Origin: Klebsiella grimontii | GTDB lineage: Bacteria; Pseudomonadota; Gammaproteobacteria; Enterobacterales; Enterobacteriaceae | Direction of reading: 5' to 3' | Assembly: GCF_900200035.1 (NCBI RefSeq) | Contig: NZ_FZTC01000006.1 | Span: forward strand, 1 to 64,000 | Length of the DNA: 64,000 nucleotides | Part shown: positions 1 to 9,230 of the stretch, in pieces | How positions within the stretch are numbered: position 1 is the stretch's first letter | Layout: every line of letters begins with the position of its first letter | Notes under the pieces: generated by a model | Database searches by the model: none | Told to the model about the DNA's origin: nothing | Seen by the model: the letters and a program-made list of their open reading frames with translations, nothing else | Translations under genes and position numbers: made by a program

Positions 1-46
1 CGTTAGTCGCGGAACGACGGATAATGTCTTGCGATTGATAAGCCAT
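1..46 (-). CDS. fdoH: Formate dehydrogenase-O iron-sulfur beta subunit (5' end only)
   Basis: Only the first 15 codons are in the window; the gene continues off the left edge on the minus strand. The start MAYQSQDIIRRSATN matches the known FdoH/FdnH N-terminus. It begins 12 bp after the fdoG stop, as expected for the fdoGHI operon. The subunit carries four [4Fe-4S] clusters that pass electrons from FdoG to the cytochrome b subunit FdoI. The identification rests on the short N-terminus plus synteny. Confidence 0.9.
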   Translation of the reverse strand, partial: MAYQSQDIIRRSATN

Positions 47-58
47 AATTCGTCTCCG

Positions 59-3000
59 TTACGCCTTTTCCACGTTCACGAGGAAAGCCTTGAACTCCGG
101 CGTCTGCGTGTTCGCATCACCGACAAACGGCGTCAGGGTATTGGCGATAAACCCTTTCTTCGCCACGCCTTCGTAGCCCCAGTGAATCGGAATACCGATA
201 GTATCGATATCCTTACCGTCCGCTTTCAGCGTGCGAATACGCTTGGTCACCACCGCCTTGGCTTTGATATAACCGCGGTTAGAGGAGACCTTCACGGTAT
301 CGCCATGGGCGATGCCGAGCTTGTTGGCCAGCTTCTCGCCGATCTCCACGAACTGTTCCGGCTGCGCGATGGCGTTAAGCAGCGCGTGCTTGGTCCAGTA
401 GTGGAAGTGCTCGGTCAGACGGTAAGTGGTGCCGACGTAAGGGAATTTATCCGCTTTGCCCATCTGCTCAAGGTCGCCTTTAAAGACGCGCGCGGCCGGG
501 TTCGAGACCACGTTCGGGTGCAGCGGGTTAGTGCCCAGCGGCGTTTCAAACGGCTCGTAGTGTTCCGGGAACGGCCCTTCCGCCATCTTATCGATAGCGA
601 ACAGACGCCCCATTCCTTCCGGCTGCATGATAAACGGCCCGACATCGCTGTCCGGCGCCGCGGCGCTGTAGTCCGCAATATCCACGCCGCCCCACTTCGC
701 GCCATCCCATTTCAGGAGCTGGCGCTTCGGATCCCACGGTTTACCCGCCGGGTCCGCGGAGGCGCGGTTATACAGAATGCGGCGGTTGAGCGGCCACGCC
801 CATGCCCAGCCCAGCGTATTGCCCAGGCCCGACGGGTCGGCGTTATCGCGACGCGCCATCTGGTTGCCGTCCGGCGTCCAGCTACCGGCGAAGATCCAAC
901 AGCCGCTGGAGGTGGTGCCGTCATCGCGCAGCTGCGCAAACGAGCTGAGCTGCTGGCCTTTCTTGACGATCACCGCTCCGGTTGCCGGGTCGGTAATATC
1001 TGCCAGCGCCTTACCGTTGCTTTCCATCGCGACTTCTTCTGATGCCGGTTCATGCGGTGTGGCGTAGTTCCACGTCATGTTCAGCACCGGTTCCGGCGCC
1101 GGTCCGCCCTGTTCGGCGTACATCTTGCGCAGGCGTAAGAAGATGCCGGCGAGGATCTCACCGTCGGTGGTCGCAATCCCCGGGGCGTCCGCGCCTTTCC
1201 AGTGCCACTGCAGCCAGCGGCCGGAGTTGACGATAGAACCGTTCTCTTCGGCGAAGCAGGTGGACGGCAGGCGGAACACTTCGGTCTGGATTTTCGTCGG
1301 ATCGACGTCGTTCGACTCCCCGTGGTTTTGCCAGAAAGTGGAGGTTTCGGTGTTGAGCGGGTCGATGGTCACCAGGAACTTCAGCTTCGACAGCGACGCG
1401 ACAACCTTGTTTTTGTTCGGGAACGACGCTACCGGGTTGAAGCCCTGGCAGATATAGCCGTTCACTTTACCCTGGTTCATCATCTCGAAGTATTGCAGGA
1501 CGTCGTAGCCCTTATCCCACTTCGGCAGCCAGTCAAAGCCCCAGCTGTTTTCCGCCGTCGCTTTATCGCCAAAGAAGGCCTTCATCATCGAGACGAAGAA
1601 TTTCGGGTAGTTACCCCAGTAGTTCACCTGGCCCTTCAACAGCGGTTTCGGCGTGTTGGCGGCGAGGTAGGTTTGCAGGTCAGTCTGTTTCTCGCTCGGC
1701 AGCGTCATATAGCCTGGCAAGCTCTGCGACAGCAGTCCCAGGTCGGTGAGACCCTGAATATTGGAGTGGCCGCGCAGGGCGTTTACGCCGCCGCCCGCCA
1801 TGCCCATATTGCCGAGCAGCAGCTGGATCATCGCCATGGTGCGGATGTTCTGCGCGCCGATGGAGTGCTGCGTCCAGCCCAGCGCGTAGAGGAACGACGC
1901 GGTTTTATCGTGCGCGCTGGTTTCCGCGATGTATTCGCAGACTTTGAGGAAGTCGGCTTTTGGCGTCCCGCAGATGTTTTCGACAACTTCCGGCGTATAG
2001 CGGGAAACGTGCTGCTTCAGCAGGTTCCAGACGCAGCGCGGATGCTGCAGCGTGGTATCGCGTTTGGCAAAGCCGTTTTCATCCAGCTCATAGTTCCAGG
2101 ACGTTTTATCGTACTTGCGGGCTTCGGCGTCGTAGCCGCTGAACAGACCGTCTTCAAAGCTGTAATCTTCACGCACAATCAGGCTGGCGTTGGTATAGGC
2201 TTCAGTATATTCACGGTTGATTTTTTCGTTGTTCAGCAGGTACAGGATGACGCCTGACAGGAAGGTAATGTCAGTACCGGAACGAATTGGGGTATAGAAA
2301 TCAGCCACCGCCGCGGTACGCGTAAAGCGCGGATCGATCACAATCAGCTTCGCGCCGTTGTGAATCTTGGCTTCCATCGCCCAGCGGAACCCAACAGGGT
2401 GTGCTTCAGCGGCGTTGCCGCCCATCACCACCACGAGATTGGCGTTCTTGATGTCGACCCAGTGGTTGGTCATCGCACCGCGACCAAATGTTGGAGCAAG
2501 ACTTGCTACCGTTGGTCCGTGTCAGACGCGCGCCTGGTTGTCGACCGCGAGCATACCGAGCGCGCGGGTAAATTTCTGGGTTAAATAACCGGTTTCGTTA
2601 CTGGAGGCGGAGGCGCACAGCATACCGGTGGTCAGCCAGCGGTTGACGGTAGTGCCTTCGCTATTCTGCGCGACAAAGTTGGCGTCGCGGTCTTCTTTCA
2701 TCAGCTTAGCGATACGGTCGAACGCTTCATCCCAGCTGATTTGCTGCCATTTATCAGAGCCTGGCGCGCGGTATTCCGGGAATTTCAGACGGCTTTCGGA
2801 GTGGATAAAGTCCACCAGACCGGCCCCTTTAGGGCAGAGCGCACCACGGTTGACCGGGTGGTCCGGGTCACCTTCGATATGGAAGATAGACGCTTTGGCG
2901 TTTTTCGCGCCGTCGCCGAGGCTGTACATCAACAGCCCACAGCCGACGGAACAGTAAGTGCAGGTGTTACGGGTTTCGCGGGTGCGCAGCAGCTTATACT

Positions 3001-3109
3001 GCCGTGTTTCCGCGAGCGCTAAACCGGGCGCAAAGCCCAGCGCCGCTGCCGTGGTTCCTGCCATACCGCCAGCGCAGATCTTAAAGAACTGCCTTCTGCT
3101 GACCTGCAT
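59..3109 (-). CDS. fdoG: Formate dehydrogenase-O major (alpha) subunit, selenoprotein
   Basis: The catalytic molybdopterin subunit of the respiratory formate dehydrogenase oxidises formate to CO2 on the periplasmic side and feeds electrons to quinone. The reading frame is split by one in-frame TGA (2522-2524). Read through as selenocysteine 196 it gives 1016 residues, the full FdoG length. The context VDNQARV-U-HGPTVASL is the canonical Sec active site. The N-terminus MQVSRRQFFKICAGGMAGTTAAALG is a twin-arginine signal. A 4Fe-4S motif (CTYCSVGCG) follows at about residues 50-60. Automatic calling would give two broken ORFs (59-2473 and 2522-3109); this is one intact gene, not a pseudogene. 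fdhD lies divergently upstream. Confidence 0.96.
2484..2524 (-). promoter_or_regulatory. Selenocysteine UGA codon and bacterial SECIS element of fdoG
   Basis: The TGA (complement of 2522-2524) is followed within the coding strand by a short stem-loop (GGTAGC-AAGTCTT-GCTCC region) at the spacing seen in the fdnG and fdhF SECIS elements bound by SelB. The element overlaps the codons HGPTVASLAPT. Function is inferred from the family; the TGA and the hairpin-forming bases are directly visible. Confidence 0.85.
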
Positions 3110-3265
3110 GGTTCGCTCCTTGTTTCGACATTGTCACATATAGTTATTTGCTTTGCGGTAAGGGCCGCAAAGGTTCAGAATTAGGGGTAATTTCCCTCGT
3201 TCCCGAAGGGATATAAACAGAATACCACATTGTGTGTATGCCTGTTCCAATACGGTTAAGACAAA

Positions 3266-4102
3266 GTGAACAAGAAGCCTCTTGAACAAATCGAAAATGT
3301 GACAGATATCACAGGTTATCGCCAGGTATCGCTCTGGAAGCGCCAAAATTTGCAACATCCTCAGCCAGACGAGTTAGCTGAAGAGGTACCCGTTGCGCTG
3401 GTCTATAACGGCATCTCGCACGTGGTGATGATGGCGACGCCGAAAGACCTGGCGCAGTTCGCCGTGGGCTTTTCCTTATCCGAAGGGATTATCGAAAACC
3501 GGGGCGAGATTTATGGTATGGACGTCCTTCAGGCCTGTAACGGCCTTGAAGTGCAAATCGAACTCTCCAGCCGCCGCTTTATGGGGCTGAAAGAGCGCCG
3601 TCGCGCGCTGGCCGGGCGCACCGGCTGCGGCGTATGCGGCGTTGAGCAGCTCAACGATATCGGCAAGCCCGTGCAGCCGCTGCCTTTTACCCAGACGTTC
3701 GATCTGGCGAATCTCGATCGCGCGCTGGCGCACCTGCATGATTTTCAGCCGATAGGCCGCCTTACTGGTTGTACTCACGCCGCGGCCTGGGTGCGCCCTT
3801 CCGGGGATCTCGCGGGCGGTCACGAAGATGTTGGTCGCCACGTGGCGCTGGACAAACTCCTGGGACACCGAGCGGAGTCAGAAGGCGCCTGGCAGAACGG
3901 CGCGGCACTCGTCTCCAGCCGAGCCAGCTATGAGATGGTGCAAAAGGCGGCCATGTGCGGGGTGGAAATCCTTTTTGCGGTCTCTGCCGCCACCACGCTG
4001 GCGGTTGACGTCGCCGAGCGCTGCAACCTGACGCTGGTGGGATTCTGCAAGCCGGGCAGGGCGACCGTTTACACGCATCCGCAGCGGTTAATCGCGGGTT
4101 AA
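3266..4102 (+). CDS. fdhD: Formate dehydrogenase accessory sulfurtransferase
   Basis: FdhD transfers sulfur from IscS to the molybdenum cofactor of formate dehydrogenases, which they need for activity. The 278-residue product has the characteristic CGVCG motif at about 121-125 (sulfur-carrying cysteines), the GRTGCG stretch before it and [15 protein letters not shown] further on. The start is GTG at 3266. The gene is divergent from fdoG (156 bp gap), the standard enterobacterial arrangement. Confidence 0.96.
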   Translation: MNKKPLEQIENVTDITGYRQVSLWKRQNLQHPQPDELAEEVPVALVYNGISHVVMMATPKDLAQFAVGFSLSEGIIENRGEIYGMDVLQACNGLEVQIELSSRRFMGLKERRRALAGRTGCGVCGVEQLNDIGKPVQPLPFTQTFDLANLDRALAHLHDFQPIGRLTGCTHAAAWVRPSGDLAGGHEDVGRHVALDKLLGHRAESEGAWQNGAALVSSRASYEMVQKAAMCGVEILFAVSAATTLAVDVAERCNLTLVGFCKPGRATVYTHPQRLIAG

Positions 4103-4230
4103 ATTTAAGTCAATTTTTTTGAATGATGACAACAAATCCTTCCGCTTTTTGTTTGGCGGTGTGCGAGCTACTATTTATCACATCAAGGCACGGCGCCTTA
4201 TTCAAACAACTAACGTAAAGGGTTTATATC

Positions 4231-4443
4231 ATGAAAAGCATCAAAACTTTTGTCGCAGTTATCGCTCTGGCCGCTTCTTTTGGTTCCTTCGCTGCGAAAA
4301 CCGTGACCGCAACCGCCGCAACGATGGACGGTGCAGAAGCGAAAATCGCCGCTCAGGCCCAGGCCGCAGGCGCATCGTCTTACAAAATTACCGAAGCGTT
4401 TACCGGTAACCGCGTGCACATGACTGCGGAACTGAATAAATAA
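4231..4443 (+). CDS. Small periplasmic DUF1471 (YhcN/BhsA-type) protein
   Basis: A 70-residue protein with a clear Sec signal peptide (MKSIKTFVAVIALAASFGSFA, cleavage near residue 21-22). The short mature domain has the DUF1471 pattern: the AEAKIAAQAQAAGASSYKITEA segment ends in a beta strand (NRVHMTAELNK). Family members (BhsA, McbA, YhcN) are periplasmic stress and biofilm modulators of unclear biochemistry. The gene is monocistronic, with its own terminator directly downstream. The specific paralogue cannot be named from sequence. Confidence 0.85.
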   Translation: MKSIKTFVAVIALAASFGSFAAKTVTATAATMDGAEAKIAAQAQAAGASSYKITEAFTGNRVHMTAELNK

Positions 4444-4464
4444 GCGTAAAGCTACTGTCGAAAG

Positions 4465-4487
4465 AGCGCCCAAGGGGCGCTTTTTTT
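4465..4487 (+). terminator. Rho-independent terminator of the DUF1471 gene
   Basis: The hairpin AGCGCCC-AAG-GGGCGCT is followed by a run of seven T, 21 bp after the DUF1471 stop. Confidence 0.9.
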
Positions 4488-4494
4488 GTGTCTA
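4488..4494 (+). promoter_or_regulatory. Possible activator half-site (GTGTCTA)
   Basis: GTGTCTA lies 42 bp upstream of the -24 element of the GH43 sigma-54 promoter. It matches the core of the CAGTGTCKA-like motif found upstream of the porin, the PTS operon and the regulator gene. The motif is short, so it could be chance. Confidence 0.3.
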
Positions 4495-4536
4495 CAGAAA
4501 TATTTATTTCATTGTTAATTAAGTATTTTTATTCGA

Positions 4537-4552
4537 TGGTCCGCTTATTGCA
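4537..4552 (+). promoter_or_regulatory. Sigma-54 (-24/-12) promoter of the GH43 gene
   Basis: TGGTCCGCTTATTGCA fits the RpoN consensus TGGCACG-N4-TTGCW at 10 of 12 defined positions. The invariant GG (4538-4539) and GC (4550-4551) are exactly 10 bp apart. It ends 35 bp before the GH43 start codon. Sigma-54 promoters need an activator; the LevR-type protein at 11064-13667 is the only candidate in the window. Confidence 0.75.
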
Positions 4553-4587
4553 ACGCGATGAACAGTCGACAATAAAAGGTCCCCGCT

Positions 4588-6099
4588 ATGTCGCTGTTCT
4601 ATCAAAACCCCGTGATTCATGCCGATTATGCCGATCCCGATGTCATTCGCACAGGCGATGATTTCTGGATGGTGGCTTCCAGTTTCCATCAATTGCCTGG
4701 CTTACCGCTTCTCCACTCACGCGATCTCATCCATTGGCAAATCGTTAACCATATTGTTAAACGCCTGCCTTCGCCGGAATATGACAGCGTTCAGCCGGGA
4801 AAGGGGATTTGGGCGCCCTCCATTCGTTTTCATGATGGCCAGTTTTGGGTTTTCTACAGTTTGCCCGACGAGGGTATTTTTGTTTCCCACGCCCGGGATC
4901 CGTTAGGCGAGTGGAGCGAACCCTATTGTCTGAACGCCTCCCCCGGCTGGATAGACCCTTGTCCGTTCTGGGACGATGATGGGCGAGCCTGGCTGATTCA
5001 CGCCTTTGCTTTTAGCCGCAGCGGGGTGAAAAATAAGCTCCAGCTTTTTGAAATGGCGCCGGATGCATCCCGGCTGTTGGATAACGGCCGGATCGTTGTT
5101 GACGGAACGCCCTCGCATCCCACTCTGGAAGGCCCCAAGCTGTATAAGCGTAACGGCGAATACTGGATATTCGCCCCGGCCGGCGGCGTCAAGCGAGGCT
5201 GGCAAACGGTCATGCGCGCCCCGACGCTATCTGGTCCATGGCAAAGTCGCGATGTCCTGCACCAGGGGAATTCGCCGATAAATGGTCCTCATCAGGGGGC
5301 GTGGGTTGAACTGGAGAATGGTGAAAACTGGTTTTTCCACTTTCAGGACAAAGGCGTGTATGGCCGGATAGTGCATCTTCAGCCGCTTTGCTGGGGCGCT
5401 GACGGCTGGCCGCAAATTGGCCAGAGGCTTAATGACACCGGTAAAGGCCAGCCCGTCAGCCTGCATCGTTTACCCGCATTGCCCGTTGCGCCGTGCTGTT
5501 TACAGACCAGCGACGATTTCCGGCACGGCCAGCCCGGTGTTCAATGGCAATGGCAGGCAAACCCCCAGCGCCACTGGCTCACGCCTCATCAGCAAGGGCT
5601 ACGCTTGCGCTGCGCGCTAACCTCAGGCGATATCAGCCTGTATCGCTTACCTCAACTGCTGCTGCAAAAGTTTCCCGCTGAACGTTTTGACGTGCAGACC
5701 GCGGTTGATCCGATGTTTTCTCAGGATGGCGATGAAGCGGGGATCGCGATTTACGGTCAGCGCTTTGCCGCACTGTGCGTAACGTACCGCGCGGCGAATT
5801 TGCAGCTCGCGCTATGCCACGGATGGATAGACGATCGCGGTGAAACGCATCAACAATCCATCGGACTTGAGGAGGTCTCCGGTTGCAAGGAGATTGAGCT
5901 AGGATTTCAGGTGGACTATGACGGGGTGGTCCATTTTCGTTATCGGCTTGCGCAGCGTGAATGGCGGCAGGTGACGCCGCAGTTTTCCGCCGGGGCGGGA
6001 AAATGGATCGGCGCGCGTATGGGTATTTATGCCCGTGGCGAGCGTGAAAACGTCAAAGGCAGCGCCATATTCTCACCGTTTATCGTGCGTTTGCAGTAA
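4588..6099 (+). CDS. Glycoside hydrolase family 43 (beta-xylosidase / alpha-L-arabinofuranosidase type)
   Basis: A 503-residue cytoplasmic enzyme (no signal peptide). The N-terminal five-bladed propeller starts NPVIHADYADPDV, giving the GH43 general base Asp16. The transition-state modulator is Asp123 in GWIDPCPF and the general acid is Glu181 in EGPKLY. Residues from about 310 form a C-terminal beta-sandwich typical of beta-xylosidase-type GH43 enzymes. The exact substrate cannot be fixed; short arabino- or xylo-oligosaccharides are usual. An AGG ribosome-binding site precedes the ATG. The sigma-54 promoter suggests co-regulation with the GH88/PTS operon on the opposite strand, which is unusual for a GH43 gene. 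Confidence 0.9.
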   Translation: MSLFYQNPVIHADYADPDVIRTGDDFWMVASSFHQLPGLPLLHSRDLIHWQIVNHIVKRLPSPEYDSVQPGKGIWAPSIRFHDGQFWVFYSLPDEGIFVSHARDPLGEWSEPYCLNASPGWIDPCPFWDDDGRAWLIHAFAFSRSGVKNKLQLFEMAPDASRLLDNGRIVVDGTPSHPTLEGPKLYKRNGEYWIFAPAGGVKRGWQTVMRAPTLSGPWQSRDVLHQGNSPINGPHQGAWVELENGENWFFHFQDKGVYGRIVHLQPLCWGADGWPQIGQRLNDTGKGQPVSLHRLPALPVAPCCLQTSDDFRHGQPGVQWQWQANPQRHWLTPHQQGLRLRCALTSGDISLYRLPQLLLQKFPAERFDVQTAVDPMFSQDGDEAGIAIYGQRFAALCVTYRAANLQLALCHGWIDDRGETHQQSIGLEEVSGCKEIELGFQVDYDGVVHFRYRLAQREWRQVTPQFSAGAGKWIGARMGIYARGERENVKGSAIFSPFIVRLQ

Positions 6100-6118
6100 G
6101 CCCCGCGGGCGACCCCAG

Positions 6119-6140
6119 AAGGGCAGCGAAGCTGCCCTTT
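6119..6140. terminator. Bidirectional hairpin between convergent GH43 and porin genes
   Basis: AAGGGCAGC-GAA-GCTGCCCTT is a 9-bp perfect stem lying 19 bp after the GH43 stop and 8 bp before the porin stop. The T tract is short in both directions. Confidence 0.7.
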
Positions 6141-6147
6141 ACGGCGT

Positions 6148-6846
6148 TTAATCGAAGTAATAGCGAATGCCGAGGCGGAATCGCACCTGATCGTCGTGAT
6201 TCTGATCCTGATCGAGCCAGGCGACTTCCGCATAGGGGAGCCAGTGTTTATCGACGCGGTAGCGCGCCACAATACTTGGCTCCCAGTGAGTTTTCTGCCC
6301 GTTAGAGGCATTGAAGTCGTTTGTGTTGACAAAGAACTCCGGGTTGAGCTGGAGCCACAGTTTCTCGGTCGCCTGGTAATTAAGGTACAGGTCAAACTGA
6401 TGGCTGTCGTTATAATCCATATAGCCGTTGTAATCGCGATCTTTATGGGTCATATGGTTATAGCGATAGCGGCTGCTAAAACTTAAGGTTTTACTGATTT
6501 TATAATCGAGACTGATATAAGGAGCCAGCTTTGTTCCTTTATTATCAATATCGGTTAATCCGCCCGGCGTCAGCGTCCATTTTTCATTAAGCGGGATCGG
6601 ATACCAGCCTTCAAATTCCTGGAACGAGCTTTTCATTTGATTAAAGTCTTGTCCGAGGTCGTACATTGCTGAGGCCAGCACCCCTGCGCCATTATCAAAT
6701 ATATGACCCAGGCCTATTTTATACTGATTTTTCTCCGAAGCCGTAGTATGCGCGTAGCGATTATCAACCCAGGTTGCCGCGGCAAACGTATTTAGCGTAA
6801 AGCAGGACAGCGGTATGCCGATTAAAAGCGTGCGTAATGTTTTCAT
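6148..6846 (-). CDS. KdgM-family outer-membrane porin for acidic oligosaccharides
   Basis: A 232-residue protein with a signal peptide (cleavage near AAATW, residue 23-24) and many alternating aromatic/polar strands. It ends in the FRLGIRYYFD beta-barrel signature. Length and pattern match KdgM/NanC porins (12-stranded, monomeric), which pass negatively charged oligosaccharides such as oligogalacturonates or sialic acid. It has its own sigma-54 promoter and follows the GH88/PTS operon on the same strand. That suggests it admits the unsaturated uronate oligosaccharide handled by that operon. The cargo is inferred. Confidence 0.9.
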   Translation of the reverse strand: MKTLRTLLIGIPLSCFTLNTFAAATWVDNRYAHTTASEKNQYKIGLGHIFDNGAGVLASAMYDLGQDFNQMKSSFQEFEGWYPIPLNEKWTLTPGGLTDIDNKGTKLAPYISLDYKISKTLSFSSRYRYNHMTHKDRDYNGYMDYNDSHQFDLYLNYQATEKLWLQLNPEFFVNTNDFNASNGQKTHWEPSIVARYRVDKHWLPYAEVAWLDQDQNHDDQVRFRLGIRYYFD

Positions 6847-6912
6847 TTTTATTCCTGTAGGATTTATAGAATACCGTCATTTCGATAAAGCAATAAAAGA
6901 CACTTATTAAAT

Positions 6913-6928
6913 AGCAATTGCTGTGCCA
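6913..6928 (-). promoter_or_regulatory. Sigma-54 promoter of the KdgM-type porin
   Basis: On the minus strand TGGCACAGCAATTGCT matches TGGCACG-N4-TTGCW at 11 of 12 positions, with correct GG-N10-GC spacing. It lies 66 bp upstream of the porin start. KdgM homologues elsewhere are usually under KdgR/CRP control, so RpoN control is distinctive. Confidence 0.85.
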
Positions 6929-6971
6929 GAATATAAAACCATTTAAATACATGGGGTTGTTTTTATGTGTT

Positions 6972-6990
6972 GAGTGTTAATTCGACACTG
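6972..6990 (-). promoter_or_regulatory. Candidate upstream activator site of the porin gene
   Basis: The minus strand reads CAGTGTCGA followed by ATTAACACTC, an imperfect inverted repeat (AGTGT ... ACACT). It sits 44-62 bp upstream of the porin -24 element. The same CAGTGTYGA word occurs upstream of the PTS operon. It is inferred to bind the LevR-type activator. Confidence 0.4.
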
Positions 6991-7035
6991 GTTGGTTTTT
7001 TTATTTGCGTCGAGACACATCACGAGTAAGAGGAC

Positions 7036-7059
7036 GGCTCCCTTTTATTAAAGGGAGCC
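7036..7059. terminator. Hairpin after the mannose-family PTS operon
   Basis: GGCTCCCTTT-TATT-AAAGGGAGCC is a 10-bp perfect stem located 11 bp beyond the EIID stop codon. There is no long T run on the minus strand, so it may be an mRNA-stabilising 3' end or a weak terminator. Confidence 0.6.
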
Positions 7060-7069
7060 AGGGGCAGCG

Positions 7070-7912
7070 TTAAATTATGCCAATACCCGCAGCGGCAAAG
7101 CCAAAGACAATCAGCATAATTAATACCTTATTCGGGCTAACCTTTTTATTCAGTAGCTTCAGGCAGCCCAGGACTAAAAGCAGAGGAATTAATCCAACGC
7201 AAATTTTGTCGAGGATCTCCTGCAGCACAAAGGGCTGTCCGGCGATGGTGGTTTTAAAGGTAGTGGTGAACTTCACCATGCTGGCGCTCATCGCCCCCAC
7301 CATCATCAATCCCATAATCGACGACGCTTTCGTTATACAGCTCAGCAGTCCCGACTGCGTCGCTTCGGCGATATATTTCGAGCCTAAGCGGTAGCCCATG
7401 ACGCCGCCGTAATAGCGCAGCAGATAGCTGGGAATATTGTAAATCAGCAGGAACAGCAGCGGCCCAAGCGGATTGCCCTGCGACGCCAGGCCAATAGCGA
7501 TCCCGGTGGCGATAATACGCAGCACGCCGTAGAAAAATGAATCGCCTACCCCGGCAAATGGCCCCATTAAGGCCACTTTGATGCCGTTAATACTCGAAGT
7601 ATCAAAGTTCGGGTTGGCGGCGTTCTCCTTTTCCATCGACAGCGTCAGGCCCATAATAAAGGGCGCCAGATGCTGGTTGGTATTGAAGAACTGGCTGTTT
7701 CGCTTAAGCGATTCAAGATAACGGTGCGGGTCGTTGGCGTAGATTTTCTTCAGCATCGGCGCCAGCGCCCAGCCGTAGCTTAATCCCTCCATGCGGGTGA
7801 AGTTCATCGACCCCAGCAGCGGAAACTGGCGGATAAAAAGCTGACGGAAAAGCTTTTTCTCGCTTTTATCATCGGCGTAAGCGCTAACGCCAGGTGTCTG
7901 GATATCAGTCAT
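7070..7912 (-). CDS. PTS mannose/fructose/sorbose-family IID component
   Basis: About 280 residues (ATG at 7912; an upstream in-frame ATG at 7924 is possible). It has the IID pattern: a conserved N-terminal region (FTRMEGLSYGWALAPMLKKIY), the GPFAGVGDSFFYGVLRII core and hydrophobic C-terminal segments. IID forms the membrane channel together with IIC. The 8-bp overlap with the IIC gene indicates translational coupling. It is the last gene of the EIIA-GH88-EIIB-EIIC-EIID operon. Confidence 0.93.
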   Translation of the reverse strand: MTDIQTPGVSAYADDKSEKKLFRQLFIRQFPLLGSMNFTRMEGLSYGWALAPMLKKIYANDPHRYLESLKRNSQFFNTNQHLAPFIMGLTLSMEKENAANPNFDTSSINGIKVALMGPFAGVGDSFFYGVLRIIATGIAIGLASQGNPLGPLLFLLIYNIPSYLLRYYGGVMGYRLGSKYIAEATQSGLLSCITKASSIMGLMMVGAMSASMVKFTTTFKTTIAGQPFVLQEILDKICVGLIPLLLVLGCLKLLNKKVSPNKVLIMLIVFGFAAAGIGII

Positions 7913-8708
7913 TGAAGAACCCATCCTTATCGTCGACTGAAGCGGGCGCAGCCGCCGTTGCCGTTTGTTTATTCGCTTTAAGTTGATTGAATTCGTTAAA
8001 GCACAGATAGACCGCTACCGAGGCCGCGATAATCGCGATCCCCATAATCGGCAGCTGCAAATAAGCCGCCATCGCAAAACCGATAAAAAAGAAGGCGGCG
8101 ATATTACGGTTCCACAGCGCCTTCAGCAGAATGGCGAACCCGAGAGCCGGGAGAATGCCGCCAACCGCCGTCATGCCGCGCATGACCGTACCCGGAATGC
8201 TCTCGACCAGGCTGCGGATGACCTCGGTGCCGAAGAGCACGCCAAAAAAGGCGATCAGGGCGAAGGGGATGCCGTAAAAGAAGGTCATACCGAGCGTCAG
8301 ACCCAGCGCCGCACGGTCACGCCCTTGTTCCAGTAGCGCATCGTATTTTTCAACCAGAGCGGTATAGACCAGCTTCAGCACCTGATAAACAAACACCGCC
8401 AGCAGGCTGATCGGCAGCGCCAGCGCAACGGCCACCGGCGGTTCGGCGTGGGTCAGGATCGTAAAAGCGGTTGCCAGCACCGAACCCACCGCCAGATCGG
8501 CAGGAACCGAGCCGCCGATGGTGATGGTGCCAAGGAAAATCAGCTCCAGCGTGGCGCCGATGATAATCCCCTGCTGCAAATCTCCCAGCACCAGACCCAC
8601 CAGCGCGCCGCAGATGAGCGGACGTTCGATCAGCGGTTGGCCCAGCGTATGGTCGGCGGTTTTCACCAGAAACATAATGACAGCAACAAGAATTGCGGAA
8701 GTTAACAT
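7905..8708 (-). CDS. PTS mannose/sorbose-family IIC component
   Basis: A 267-residue integral membrane protein with a repeated hydrophobic pattern, the GDLQQGIIIGATLELIFLG motif characteristic of mannose-class IIC (AgaC/AgaW-like), and a charged alanine-rich tail (KQTATAAAPASVDDKDG). It is the sugar-translocating partner of IID. It lies 11 bp downstream of the EIIB gene. Sugar specificity is best read from the GH88 gene in the same operon: unsaturated uronate disaccharides. Confidence 0.93.
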   Translation of the reverse strand: MLTSAILVAVIMFLVKTADHTLGQPLIERPLICGALVGLVLGDLQQGIIIGATLELIFLGTITIGGSVPADLAVGSVLATAFTILTHAEPPVAVALALPISLLAVFVYQVLKLVYTALVEKYDALLEQGRDRAALGLTLGMTFFYGIPFALIAFFGVLFGTEVIRSLVESIPGTVMRGMTAVGGILPALGFAILLKALWNRNIAAFFFIGFAMAAYLQLPIMGIAIIAASVAVYLCFNEFNQLKANKQTATAAAPASVDDKDGFFND

Positions 8709-8719
8709 AGCGACCTCGT

Positions 8720-9217
8720 TTAGCTGGCGGCGTTGCCCAGCATCTCAATCAGGTTTTTTACCGGATGAGAAGGCAGGACCTGGTATTCAACGGCAACGCC
8801 GCGGTTGGCGATGGCGTGGAAATCCGCCACATCTTCCGGCGTCACGTAGACGGTATCGCTAATGCGCTTTTTCGCCGCCAGATTGTCGGTGATGCGCCCG
8901 AAGTTAGCGACGTTTAACATTTTTATTCCCGGCACCTGCTCGACAAGCCGACGGGCGTCGGCGGCGTTGTTAACGATCACCATAATTTTCATGGCTTCTG
9001 AACGCGGGTCGTTAAGCACATCCCCTGCATCCTTTACCGCCATGATGGCGCACTTTGCGGTATCGGGAGCCGCCATGCGCAGCGACATTTTCTGCACTTC
9101 GTTATTCACGATCTGGTCATTGGCGACCAGGATGCGGTTCACGCCCAGATGCTTGGTCCATACCACGGCAACCTGTCCGTGGATTAAACGATCGTCAATA
9201 CGTACTAAAGAAATCAT
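8720..9217 (-). CDS. PTS mannose/sorbose-family IIB component
   Basis: A 165-residue cytoplasmic phosphocarrier starting MISLVRIDDRLIHGQVAVVW; His14 in RLIHGQV is the phosphorylated residue of the family. An open frame extends to 9379, but that N-terminal extension is not protein-like and runs into the GH88 gene. The ATG at 9217, 14 bp after the GH88 stop, is the true start. It transfers phosphate from EIIA to the incoming sugar. Confidence 0.94.
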   Translation of the reverse strand: MISLVRIDDRLIHGQVAVVWTKHLGVNRILVANDQIVNNEVQKMSLRMAAPDTAKCAIMAVKDAGDVLNDPRSEAMKIMVIVNNAADARRLVEQVPGIKMLNVANFGRITDNLAAKKRISDTVYVTPEDVADFHAIANRGVAVEYQVLPSHPVKNLIEMLGNAAS

Positions 9218-9230
9218 GGTGTAGCTCCAG

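Noticed and set aside
1202-2257. Long plus-strand ORFs opposite fdoG, rhaP, fucO and other genes
   Set aside because: They are antisense shadows of high-GC coding regions with His/Arg/Gln-rich composition and no ribosome sites.
59-2473. fdoG as a frameshifted or truncated pseudogene
   Set aside because: The only interruption is a TGA in the conserved selenocysteine position, with a SECIS hairpin.
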